Assembly (NCBI GenBank): GCA_934667845.1
Contig: CAKUMQ010000070.1
Coordinates: 1-12,614, forward strand
Length of the DNA stretch: 12,614 bases
Reading direction: 5' to 3'
Origin: an uncultured Eubacteriales bacterium
Lineage (GTDB): Bacteria; Bacillota; Clostridia; Oscillospirales; Acutalibacteraceae
Shown in pieces: positions 1 to 6,451 of the stretch; the stretch's first letter is position 1; each line of letters starts with the position of its first letter. The notes below the pieces were generated by a model. That model did not search any database and had not been told where the DNA came from. It saw nothing but the letters and a program-made list of their open reading frames with translations. Position numbers and translations under genes: made by a program.

Positions 1-393
1 GAAGAAATAGAGCCACACCGTGCTCATCGCCACTCCGCTGGTGATCGAGGGGGCATAAAACAGCATGGAATACAGGTTCCGCCCCTTCACCTGATTGATG
101 ATCCACGCCATAATAAACGAAAGAAAAAAGGACAGCGGACCGGAGATACAGGCAAAAATAAGCGTATTTTTCAGCGCGATCAGAAACTCGTCGTCGTCCA
201 TGATCAGCAGCTTGTAGTTGGTCAGGAAGGTAAAGGAGGGGGCCTCGATCATATTGTAGTTGGTCATGCTCAGTCCGATGGCGAACAGCACCGGAATGAT
301 CACAAACAGGAAGAAAAACAGGTAAAAGGGCGCCAGCATGGCATACCCCGGCCCGTTTTTCCGCCAAAAACGGACAATGCTCTTTTTGTTCAT
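1..393 (-). CDS. ABC sugar transporter permease, MalF/UgpA type (partial, C-terminus outside window)
   Basis: Membrane-spanning subunit of a carbohydrate ABC importer; it would form the channel with a second permease and receive substrate from the solute-binding protein encoded just upstream. The first 131 codons are present and open to the window edge. A basic N-terminus (KSIVRFWRKNGPGYAMLAP) is followed by predicted membrane segments at about residues 18-42, 73-98 and 107-131. The pattern of a short cytoplasmic head, 'LAP' before helix 1 and 'SMTNYN' after it is typical of the MalF/UgpA/LacF branch. The ATG at 391-393 has a good ribosome site (AAAGGAGAG, about 8 bases upstream) and lies 12 bases after the stop of the solute-binding protein, so the two are one operon. 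The EAA loop that contacts the ATPase is not in the window. Substrate cannot be told from this fragment. Confidence 0.9.
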   Translation of the reverse strand, partial: MNKKSIVRFWRKNGPGYAMLAPFYLFFFLFVIIPVLFAIGLSMTNYNMIEAPSFTFLTNYKLLIMDDDEFLIALKNTLIFACISGPLSFFLSFIMAWIINQVKGRNLYSMLFYAPSITSGVAMSTVWLYFF

Positions 394-405
394 ACATGCT
401 CTCCT

Positions 406-3306
406 TTACTCGACCGCATACTGCTGCCGACGGCGGGTAAGCTCCTTGTCGATGGCTCTGACGGTATCCTCCAGTGAATCGCGCACCGACTGGCTTTTGC
501 TCACCACCACGCGGTTCCACGCGTTGTTGACATGGCGTGTTGTGTAATAGCTGCCCAGCACCACCGGCTGCGCCTTGGCTGACGAAAGCGCCTTCTGTAT
601 CACGGCAAGGTCGTCCCGTTCCCAGTTCAGCGCGGAAAATGCCGCCAGATTGGCGCTCGGCCACCGTGCCGACTCGCCGTAGATCCCCTCGATGGTCCGT
701 GCGTACCGCACCTGCGTATCCTCGCTCATCCACCACTTGAGAAATGTCCACGCCGCCTCTTTATCCGCACACCGGGACAGGATCATGCAGCTTTCGCTGA
801 CGCAGCCGCCCACTGTGCCGTTCACGCTTCCGTCCGCGCAGACACGTCCGGGCACAGGCGCGATCGCCCATTTCCCCGAAAGCTCGGGCGCCGCCGTCAA
901 CAGCTTGAGATACACGCTGTAATCCCCGATGCCCACCGGCATTTCTCCGGTGCGCATACGGTTGTAGAGATCGGCAGCCTCCGGCATACCCCACACGGTG
1001 AACAGCTCGCAGTAGGCTTTCATCGCCTGATACGCCCCGGGGCTGTCCAGAGCCGACGCCGTGTAATCCTCTTTATAAAATGTGCCGCCGTACTGATATA
1101 AAAACGTCTCATAGGTGGAGCACACCGTGCCGCACAGCATATAAAACTGCAGCTTGTTCTGACTGAGCAGCGGCAGCATCCGGGAATAGACCTCGTCCCA
1201 TGTGCGCGGCACCGCCAGCCCCAGGCGGGCAAAAATATCGGTGCGGTAGAGCATCACCTGAAACGTGAGCGTCTCGGGCAGGGCATACACCCCGCCCTGA
1301 TAGGTGAACGGCGTCAGCATCGCCTCCTCAAAGGCGGCGGCAGTCTCGGCATAATCCGGAAACTGCGTCAGATCCGTGAGCGCATTGCGGATGGCGAATT
1401 CGCCGGGCGAATTCGCCGCCACGCCGAGACAGACATCGGGCGCCGCACCGGAGGAGAGCGCCAGCATCAGGGCGTTGACCGAACCGCTGTTGAGCTGTCC
1501 CGCCGGCAGGGTGTGCAGCGAGACGGCAATCCCGTTTTTCGGCGTGAACACACTGTCCGCCAGGTTTTTCAGCTCGCGGGCATAGGTCGTGCCGCGGCCG
1601 ATCCAGACCGAAAGCGTGCGGTTCTCCGCCGTTTCTCCGGCGATCCCGCTGATCTGGCTGTAATCCTTTGTGAATGAGCGGTAGAAATCCACGGCGCCCG
1701 CCCGCAGACGCTGCCACAGTCCGGCGCACCGCTCGGTCGGGCTTTGACCGGACGGCAGGAATTCTATAAAATCCAGCAGGAGAGGCTGCTTGCCGAGACC
1801 GTCGATCCATGTACCGAAATTGCTCAGAGCCGTGGTCAGATCTTTCATATTGGAGGGGATGCGGTAGGGGTCGGCGCGCATTTTCCGCAGGCGCGAGGCG
1901 ATCTGGTCAAACTGGTTGCACAGAAGCGGCCGCTTATCGTTCAGTGTCAGCGTCAGCGCCGTGCACTCCTCCATGGTGCGAATCAGCCCGTCAAGCGTCT
2001 CTGTCAGCTGCGGGATCTTATCCTCCAAATGATAATCGTACAGCGTGTCGGGGTCATTGCCGATGATCATGCGGATGGTGAGGATCAGATCGGACAGTGT
2101 ATCCGACGCGTCCTCCAGTTTCTGCATCAGGATGCCGTTGCTCTCCTCCCCGACCTTTACGGTCATGGTCAGCGTATGTTCACCCGCCGGGAGGTAAAAG
2201 AGGAACGGCGTCCCCTCACTGTCGCCGAGCGTTTCGGTGCGCCAGCTTTTTTCATCCTTAAAGGCATACGCCGAAAGCTCGCGGAAGGGCACCTCGCCGT
2301 CCAGCGCGATCTGCCGATGAACCGGCAGTCCGTCGAGGTAGTTCTGATACACCCGCATGCTCAGCTTATACAGCCCTGCGGTCTTGACCGTAAAGCGCCA
2401 GGTGATGCTGTCGTTGCCGGTATTCCAGTAGGTGCCGCCGATCGCGTTCATGGTCGTATACCCGTCCCGGTGCGGATAGGTCGCGGGATCGGCGTCCGCC
2501 ACCATGCCGAGCGTTGACTGCGTTTTCACCGTCGTCTGCGCTTCCGCTTCAAAAAAGATCGCTTTCGCCCCACCGTCATCCGCCGCATAGGTCTTTTTCA
2601 CCCCGGCATACGGCTTCGGCTCGTCAGGCGGGGCGAGCGTCAGCCCGAAAAGGGTGATATCCTCCTTTAAGTAGCCGAGCGACAGGGTGTGCTCCCCGGC
2701 GGTAAGGTACAGCTTCAGCGGAGAGGCATACCGCCCCTTCAGGTCGCACACCGCCTGACGCTGACGGACAAACACCTCCGAAAGCGTCGGGCTGATCTCG
2801 TCGTCCGTCGTGGTCCGGCGCGGTTCGCCGTCGTCGCTGTACAGGCGGTTCAGCCGAAAGCTGCTCCACTCCTCACAGGGTGTTTTGCCGTCCAAAAGCA
2901 GCGAGCGCCGGATGTCTCCGCCGTTGCCGCCCAGTGCGACATAGTCGATATACAGCTGATAAAAGCCGGCTTTTTCAACGGTTACCCGCCAGGAAAGCGT
3001 CTCCTGTCCCTCTGTCCAGTCGATCACCCGCTCCCCCTCGCGCAGAACGCAAAGCGCCCGCTCTTCGGCACTTTCTGCGGGAAGCGCGATCTCCGTATCG
3101 GCCGGCACGGTCTGTCCCGCCGCCGCACAAGCCGCCAGATAATCCGCATAGTCCGCCGACTCGTCCTGCCTGACGATGTCGGCGGTATCCAGCTTATCCC
3201 TGAGCGCCGTTCCCTCCGCCAGGCTGCCCATCGGCAGAAAAGCCGCCAGGAGCAACAGAGAAAGCACCAAAACGCCTGTCTGTTTTATGATCTGCAACGC
3301 CCTCAT
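406..3306 (-). CDS. Large secreted extracellular solute-binding protein with two tandem carbohydrate-module-like domains
   Basis: Substrate-capture protein of the sugar ABC importer, 966 residues, about twice the usual size. Residues 1-30 are a signal peptide, probably cut after SLA. There is no lipobox cysteine, unusual for a Gram-positive binding protein. Two related beta-rich modules follow, at about 85-225 and 250-390; both carry 'TV-x-x-AG-[FL]-Y-x-L', 'DG-x-x-P' and 'AGEHTL'. Residues about 395-560 are largely helical with no motif I recognise. Residues about 563-935 form an SBP type-1 (MalE-like) fold, with 'APDVCLG', 'YQGGVYALPETLTFQVMLYRTDIF', 'PRTWDEVY' and 'AWTFLKWWMSEDTQ'. This layout is known in Firmicutes ABC-SBP proteins of unknown substrate. 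The gene lies 49 bases after the anchored surface protein and 12 before the permease. AGAAAGG abuts the ATG at 3306; a TTG at codon 4 would have better spacing, so the start is slightly uncertain. Confidence 0.88.
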   Translation of the reverse strand: MRALQIIKQTGVLVLSLLLLAAFLPMGSLAEGTALRDKLDTADIVRQDESADYADYLAACAAAGQTVPADTEIALPAESAEERALCVLREGERVIDWTEGQETLSWRVTVEKAGFYQLYIDYVALGGNGGDIRRSLLLDGKTPCEEWSSFRLNRLYSDDGEPRRTTTDDEISPTLSEVFVRQRQAVCDLKGRYASPLKLYLTAGEHTLSLGYLKEDITLFGLTLAPPDEPKPYAGVKKTYAADDGGAKAIFFEAEAQTTVKTQSTLGMVADADPATYPHRDGYTTMNAIGGTYWNTGNDSITWRFTVKTAGLYKLSMRVYQNYLDGLPVHRQIALDGEVPFRELSAYAFKDEKSWRTETLGDSEGTPFLFYLPAGEHTLTMTVKVGEESNGILMQKLEDASDTLSDLILTIRMIIGNDPDTLYDYHLEDKIPQLTETLDGLIRTMEECTALTLTLNDKRPLLCNQFDQIASRLRKMRADPYRIPSNMKDLTTALSNFGTWIDGLGKQPLLLDFIEFLPSGQSPTERCAGLWQRLRAGAVDFYRSFTKDYSQISGIAGETAENRTLSVWIGRGTTYARELKNLADSVFTPKNGIAVSLHTLPAGQLNSGSVNALMLALSSGAAPDVCLGVAANSPGEFAIRNALTDLTQFPDYAETAAAFEEAMLTPFTYQGGVYALPETLTFQVMLYRTDIFARLGLAVPRTWDEVYSRMLPLLSQNKLQFYMLCGTVCSTYETFLYQYGGTFYKEDYTASALDSPGAYQAMKAYCELFTVWGMPEAADLYNRMRTGEMPVGIGDYSVYLKLLTAAPELSGKWAIAPVPGRVCADGSVNGTVGGCVSESCMILSRCADKEAAWTFLKWWMSEDTQVRYARTIEGIYGESARWPSANLAAFSALNWERDDLAVIQKALSSAKAQPVVLGSYYTTRHVNNAWNRVVVSKSQSVRDSLEDTVRAIDKELTRRRQQYAVE

Positions 3307-3355
3307 CCTTTCTCTATGCTCACTGCCGTTTCCGGCTCTGTCTGTGCAAACCGGC

Positions 3356-4426
3356 TTATTTCTTCCGCCGCAGTACGATCACTGCCGCTGCGGCCGCACC
3401 GCCCAATACGGCAACGCCGATCACGACCCAGACCCATGCCGGGAGCGCGCCGCGGCTGTCCGTTCCCGAAGCATCCGTCCCGGAAGCATCCGCAGGCGTC
3501 ACCGCCGCCGTGGTGGCTTCGGATGCCCTCGTCTCCGGCTGCTCCGCCGACAACTCGCTCTGCGCGGCGGTCTCCGATGCGGCGGGAGCAGTGGCAGCCG
3601 TCGTCTGCACCGGTGCGGCGCTTTCCGATGCGGCGGGCTTCACGGGGGCTGTCGTCTGATCCGGGCGGGCGGCTGCCGTCGTCTGCGGTGCCTTCGTCTG
3701 CACGGTCGTTCCCGCCTGCTGTGTGGTGTATTTCTTGCTGACCAGATGCACATTGTCGATCTTTATCGTGTGTGTACCGCTTGAAAGGTCAACGGCAAAA
3801 AAGCGCAGACCGGTCACGGCTTTCAGATTGATATTTGCCGAATCGTCGGTATTGCCCACATACAGCCGCAGGCTGTTCCAGCCCTTGCGCAGAAACTGTC
3901 CCTTCAGCGTGTCCCGCGAGACCGAGACATTGGTACGATCCCAGTTCAGGTTGTTTTTGTCGGTGCTGTCGGTAAAGCTGATGCGGAAATCGCTGGCATT
4001 TAAAAATATCTCGGTGTCCTCCACATAGAGATCCATCATCAGGTACCGGATATTCGTCAGATCCAGCGTTTTTCCGGAGTATTCCGTCAGCCAGTAAAAG
4101 AAAAAGCCGGTGCTGTAGGTCTGCGACAGGCTGGAAACGCCCTCAGTACGGTTGCTTTTGTCCGTCTTCCAGCTAAACGCCTTATCCGCCTGATCGGTCG
4201 CCTTCCAAAGGCTCGGGGATTTATGTACCGGAATACGGTCGCCCGTAAAATAAAAGCCGGGGTCATCCGCGATCAGCTTCCATCCGGTCTTGCTCCCCTC
4301 GTCGTCTGCCAGAGCGATATCCTTGTCATACACCTTCACCGTCGCCGCCGCTGCCGTCACGGCAGTGCCCGCCGCCAGCAGCACAGCCGCCGACACGACG
4401 GCAAGGATCTTCCCGAATACGTTCAT
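3356..4426 (-). CDS. Secreted, membrane-anchored surface protein with jelly-roll-like domain and Thr/Ala/Pro linker
   Basis: Predicted cell-surface protein of 356 residues, first gene of the sugar-uptake operon. Residues 1-28 are a signal peptide ending in an AAAA stretch. About 30-230 form a beta-rich domain whose spacing of hydrophobic and aromatic residues ('RYLMMDLYV', 'WNSLRLYV', 'GLRFFAVDLSSGTHTIKIDNVHLV') resembles carbohydrate-binding jelly-roll folds; no named family is assigned. About 232-327 are a low-complexity Thr/Ala/Pro/Glu linker, probably wall-spanning, and include a DASGT duplication. Residues about 328-352 are one membrane helix followed by RRKK, so the protein is held in the membrane. 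There is no LPXTG motif, so sortase anchoring is unlikely. The ATG at 4424-4426 has a strong ribosome site (CGGAGGAAG). Its place before the binding protein suggests glycan capture or presentation at the surface, which is an inference. Confidence 0.8.
   Translation of the reverse strand: MNVFGKILAVVSAAVLLAAGTAVTAAAATVKVYDKDIALADDEGSKTGWKLIADDPGFYFTGDRIPVHKSPSLWKATDQADKAFSWKTDKSNRTEGVSSLSQTYSTGFFFYWLTEYSGKTLDLTNIRYLMMDLYVEDTEIFLNASDFRISFTDSTDKNNLNWDRTNVSVSRDTLKGQFLRKGWNSLRLYVGNTDDSANINLKAVTGLRFFAVDLSSGTHTIKIDNVHLVSKKYTTQQAGTTVQTKAPQTTAAARPDQTTAPVKPAASESAAPVQTTAATAPAASETAAQSELSAEQPETRASEATTAAVTPADASGTDASGTDSRGALPAWVWVVIGVAVLGGAAAAAVIVLRRKK
3460..3489. repeat. Two tandem 15-bp repeats in the linker of the surface protein
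   Basis: Two adjacent near-identical 15-base units (CCGTTCCCGAAGCAT and CCGTCCCGGAAGCAT) encode the doubled DASGT in the linker. The in-frame unit means copy-number change would lengthen or shorten the stalk without breaking the gene. Confidence 0.7.
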
Positions 4427-4454
4427 CTTTTCTTCCTCCGTTCGTTCATTGAAA

Positions 4455-4482
4455 ATTATGTATACTTTTATGAAGCGTCGAA
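4455..4482 (-). promoter_or_regulatory. Candidate promoter of the sugar-uptake operon, overlapped by a GTATAC operator-like site
   Basis: On the minus strand a -35-like TTCGAC (4482-4477) and a -10-like CATAAT (4460-4455) are 16 bases apart, just ahead of the surface-protein gene and overlapping the last codons of the regulator. The weak -35 fits a regulated promoter. The site TTATGTATACTTTTA (plus strand 4456-4470) overlaps the -10 and the spacer, where a bound repressor would block polymerase. It matches the motif in the regulator's own leader at 5659-5674 (TTACGTATACTTTTTA). Read-through from the regulator gene is also possible, as I see no terminator in the 41-base gap. Confidence 0.5.
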
Positions 4483-5607
4483 GCCCTTGTCCCTCGTCCC
4501 CGCCTCCCCGGAGCCGAGCGCGCAGACCGACGCCCGCTTGACGAGCTTTACGGGAACGGTAAGGCTCAGGGCGGCGCGCCCCTCCAGCCGGTCGATCAGC
4601 AGCATCGCCGCCCGTTCCCCGATGGTGTACAGATCCTGCGAGACCGTGGTCAGCGGCAGCCTCATCTGTTCGATAAACGGCAGATTGTCAAACCCCACGA
4701 TCGACAGCTCCGCCGGCACCTCCACATGGCACCGCTGTGCCGCCCTCATCAGCTCATAGGCGACATAGTCGTTCACCGCCAGAACCGCCGTCACCGGCCG
4801 CGGTCTTTGTATCAGACGGCGAATGATCTGATCGTGCTCCTCATCGGTCGTTTTTCCGCCGGTATCGCCGATGGTGCTGTAGTGACGCGACTCCACCTGA
4901 TAGCCGCCCTCCTCCATCGCCCGGCAGAAGCCGATAAACCGCTCCTTTATCGTCGTGGCTCCTCCCGTTGTGCCGACAAAGCAGATCTCCTTATGCCCCT
5001 TGCGGAGCAGATAGCGGGTCGCCTCATAGGCACCGTCCTGGTTATCCGACACAACACTCGGCAGCTCCAGCTCGTTCGCCGTCTGATCCAGCGTCACCAG
5101 CGGGAAATGCCGCCGTCCCAGCATATACATGCACTCAAAGCTGCTGCGCTGATCCATCGGGTAATACAGCACGCCGGTGGATTTCTGCGCCAGCTGCTCG
5201 AGCGCTTCGGACTCGCCGATGCCGTTGATCCCGTAATTTGTCACATTCAGCAAATACCCGTAGCGGATACAGATGTTGCTGACGCCGCATACAATATCCA
5301 TCATATCGCCGTTGCTGCGGTTGTTGGGCAGCAGCAGACCGATAATGTGACCGGCTACATTCCTGCCGTCCTCGCCTGTCACTGTGCCGGGAAACGGATT
5401 GACATAGCTGCCGCCGCCCCGCACACGGCGTACCAGTCCCTTGACCACCAATTCCTTGAGTGCATGCCGGATCGTGATATTGCTCACCGCAAAGATCTGC
5501 TCCATCTCCGTCTCCGTAGGCAGCCGGTCCCCCGGCTTCCAGTCGCCGTTGGCAATCTGGGATTCCAGCTTCTGCATAACGCTTTTGTATAGCGGCATAT
5601 TGCCCAC
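4468..5607 (-). CDS. GntR/LacI chimeric transcriptional regulator (AraR-like architecture)
   Basis: Sugar-responsive DNA-binding repressor of 379 residues. Residues about 5-72 are a GntR-type winged helix ('PGDRLPTETEMEQIFAVSN', 'TIRHALKELVVKGLVRRVRG', then the GGSYV wing). Residues about 87-365 are a LacI/PBP1-type ligand-binding domain ('GLLLPNN', 'DNQDGAYEATRYLLRKGHKEICFVG', 'AVNDYVAYELMRAA', 'ELSIVGFDNLPF'). This combination is that of Bacillus subtilis AraR, but the ligand here need not be arabinose. The start is GTG at 5605-5607, chosen because AAAGGGGGC lies 7 bases upstream; the in-frame ATG at 5596-5598 lacks a well-spaced ribosome site. It is directly followed by the transport operon on the same strand, and GTATAC-core motifs lie in both promoter regions, so it probably represses itself and that operon (inference). 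Confidence 0.93.
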   Translation of the reverse strand: MGNMPLYKSVMQKLESQIANGDWKPGDRLPTETEMEQIFAVSNITIRHALKELVVKGLVRRVRGGGSYVNPFPGTVTGEDGRNVAGHIIGLLLPNNRSNGDMMDIVCGVSNICIRYGYLLNVTNYGINGIGESEALEQLAQKSTGVLYYPMDQRSSFECMYMLGRRHFPLVTLDQTANELELPSVVSDNQDGAYEATRYLLRKGHKEICFVGTTGGATTIKERFIGFCRAMEEGGYQVESRHYSTIGDTGGKTTDEEHDQIIRRLIQRPRPVTAVLAVNDYVAYELMRAAQRCHVEVPAELSIVGFDNLPFIEQMRLPLTTVSQDLYTIGERAAMLLIDRLEGRAALSLTVPVKLVKRASVCALGSGEAGTRDKGFDAS

Positions 5608-5623
5608 AAAAACGCCCCCTTTT

Positions 5624-5726
5624 CCGATTACGTCTATTCTCCCGCAATTTCGTGCCGATTACGTATACTTTTTACCGCGAATGGTATACGTAACTTCGCC
5701 AAAGAAACGATTTTTATACTTTTTAC
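5624..5726. promoter_or_regulatory. Cluster of GTATAC-core operator-like motifs in the regulator leader
   Basis: Perfect 10-base inverted repeats TTACGTATAC (5659-5668) and GTATACGTAA (5684-5693) are separated by 15 bases. CCGATTACGT occurs twice, 31 bases apart (5624 and 5655). TATACTTTTTAC occurs twice, 51 bases apart (5664-5675 and 5715-5726). The cluster lies between the -10 box of the regulator promoter and its start codon, where a repressor would act as a roadblock. A matching copy sits at 4456-4470 ahead of the transport operon. Binding by the local GntR/LacI protein is an inference from position and symmetry. Confidence 0.6.
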
Positions 5727-5792
5727 AGTTTTTATTTTGATTTCGTGTATATTATTGCACATTTTAACCATTTTGTCAATCGTTTTTTTCAA
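5634..5792 (-). CDS. Possible 52-residue basic leader peptide (doubtful)
   Basis: A short frame from TTG (5792-5790) to TAG (5634-5636) is preceded by AGGAGGTGAT (5802-5793), an almost full match to the 16S anti-Shine-Dalgarno sequence. The product would be Lys/Ile/Val-rich and basic, starting LKKTIDKMVKMCNN, with no recognisable domain, and it ends 26 bases before the regulator. Against it: the start is TTG with a very short spacing (4 bases), the composition is what AT-rich noncoding DNA would give, and a good promoter lies inside it. It could be a leader peptide for the regulator or simply chance. Confidence 0.25.
   Translation of the reverse strand: MKKTIDKMVKMCNNIHEIKIKTVKSIKIVSLAKLRIPFAVKSIRNRHEIAGE
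5751..5779 (-). promoter_or_regulatory. Sigma-A-like promoter of the regulator gene
   Basis: The minus strand has a perfect -35 TTGACA (5779-5774), a 17-base spacer and a -10-like AATAAT (5756-5751); TAATAT starting two bases further on is an alternative. Transcription would start near 5744, giving a leader of about 135 bases that carries the operator-like motifs. It lies inside the possible short ORF 5634-5792, so the two readings compete. Confidence 0.55.
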
Positions 5793-5962
5793 ATCACCTC
5801 CTGCTTTCCCCTTTCCAAATATTGTCGCTGCTCCCGTCGGCAAAAAAACAAAAGGGCTGTCCCGCAAAACGAATAGCGGATCGGCATACGAAATTTCCCG
5901 TTTCACGATAAACGTATACGCTGCGTTTTGTATTCCCCGGCTGATAGGCTCTTTATACAGAC

Positions 5963-6001
5963 AAAGCGATCGGGGTCCCACGGCTGCACCCCGATCGCTT
6001 T
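5963..6001. terminator. Strong hairpin, probable terminator (14-bp perfect stem)
   Basis: AAAGCGATCGGGGT (5963-5976) pairs perfectly with ACCCCGATCGCTTT (5988-6001) around an 11-base loop. The plus-strand exit is TTTATTTATA and the minus-strand exit GCTTTGTCTG, so U-tracts are modest on both sides. As the second of two hairpins after the DUF1540 gene, it probably insulates the regulator promoter from leftward transcription. Confidence 0.65.
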
Positions 6002-6019
6002 ATTTATACCTATAAACAG

Positions 6020-6055
6020 ACACACACCCGCAGAGCTCTGTCTGCGGGCGTGTGT
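6020..6055 (-). terminator. Hairpin terminator just after the DUF1540 gene
   Basis: A 15-base stem (6020-6034 with 6041-6055, one wobble pair) around the 6-base loop GCTCTG begins 14 bases after the stop codon of the DUF1540 gene. On the minus strand it is followed by CTGTTTATAG, a short, imperfect U-tract. Its position makes it the likely 3' end of that transcript. Confidence 0.65.
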
Positions 6056-6068
6056 TTCGGGTCAATTC

Positions 6069-6239
6069 TCAGTTTTTCAGTTCAATGGACTTGCAGTCCG
6101 TGCACTGATCCATCGTCGGGTTCGCCTCATGCGTACCCACCAGGATCTGATTCAGCGAGCAGTAGTTTTCGTGATCGCAGTGATGCGCGCATTGCTGCAC
6201 CGTACACTGGATACTCTTGTTCACTTCACAGCAGCTCAT
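6069..6239 (-). CDS. DUF1540 family small cysteine-rich protein
   Basis: A 56-residue protein found by reading the strand directly; it is below the usual ORF length cut. It begins MSCCEVNKSIQCTVQQC and has seven cysteines and four histidines. Most sit in an N-terminal group (Cys3, 4, 12, 17, 21, 27 with His19, 20 and 23), and a C-terminal pair lies in 'MDQCTDCKSIEL'. This Cys/His spacing matches the DUF1540 family of Clostridia, thought to bind metal; function is not established. The ATG at 6237-6239 has a consensus AAGGAGG about 10 bases upstream. The gene stands alone between two terminators, so it is probably a single-gene unit. Its promoter is not obvious; a weak candidate -10, GATAAT, lies at 6320-6315 on the minus strand. 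Confidence 0.88.
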   Translation of the reverse strand: MSCCEVNKSIQCTVQQCAHHCDHENYCSLNQILVGTHEANPTMDQCTDCKSIELKN

Positions 6240-6415
6240 TTTTCCGCCGCCTCCTTAACCCAAAATTGCACGGTCAGCCCGCCGTGCGTTATCAGTATGT
6301 CCCGAGCGCCGCCGATTATCCCTCTTTTTGAAAAAAAGCAATAACACGCCGGACCGGGTCATATCCGCTTTACCGCTCAGAATAACAGCGTCGGCGGCAG
6401 TTGGGCTTGCTGTAC

Positions 6416-6442
6416 AATAAAAAAGGAAAACAGCTGTTTTCC
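6416..6442 (-). terminator. Intrinsic terminator after the CPBP-like membrane protein
   Basis: On the minus strand the palindrome GGAAAACAGCTGTTTTCC (6442-6425) folds into a 7-bp stem with an AGCT loop and is followed at once by TTTTTTATT. It starts 10 bases after the stop codon of the membrane-protein gene. A second short hairpin, GCCGGATC/GATCCGGC, overlaps that stop codon. Confidence 0.7.
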
Positions 6443-6451
6443 GCCGCCGGA

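Larger units (their letters stand above)
5608..6068. other. Intergenic region: regulator leader, operator-like repeats, possible short ORF, terminator hairpins
   Basis: This 461-base gap holds no clear full-size gene. From left to right it contains the regulator's ribosome site, repeated TTACGTATAC-type motifs (5624-5726), a sigma-A-like promoter (5751-5779), a near-perfect ribosome site ahead of a possible 52-codon reading frame (5792-5802), an isolated AACGTATACG (5911-5920) and two strong hairpins (5963-6001 and 6020-6055). A longer 115-codon frame (5634-5981) spans it but has no ribosome site at its ATG and is not called. Confidence 0.7.

Noticed and set aside
1744..2517. Long open frame on the plus strand (257 codons) and a 350-codon one at 2689-3741
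   Set aside because: Both lie opposite the strongly supported solute-binding protein, and the second also opposite the surface protein. GC-rich coding DNA commonly leaves such antisense frames; no motifs were seen in them.
3356..3450. LPXTG sortase signal at the surface-protein C-terminus
   Set aside because: Only LPAW is present before the helix; Thr-Gly is missing, so membrane retention by the helix is the better reading.
5850..5875. GGGCTGTCCCGCAAAACG as an insertion-sequence end
   Set aside because: No matching inverted copy or transposase fragment was found nearby; it may equally be a weak hairpin before a T-run on the minus strand.
5634..5981. 115-codon frame on the minus strand ahead of the regulator
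   Set aside because: Its ATG lies within the terminator hairpin, has no ribosome site, and the frame crosses promoter and operator motifs. Only the shorter TTG-started part is kept, at low confidence.
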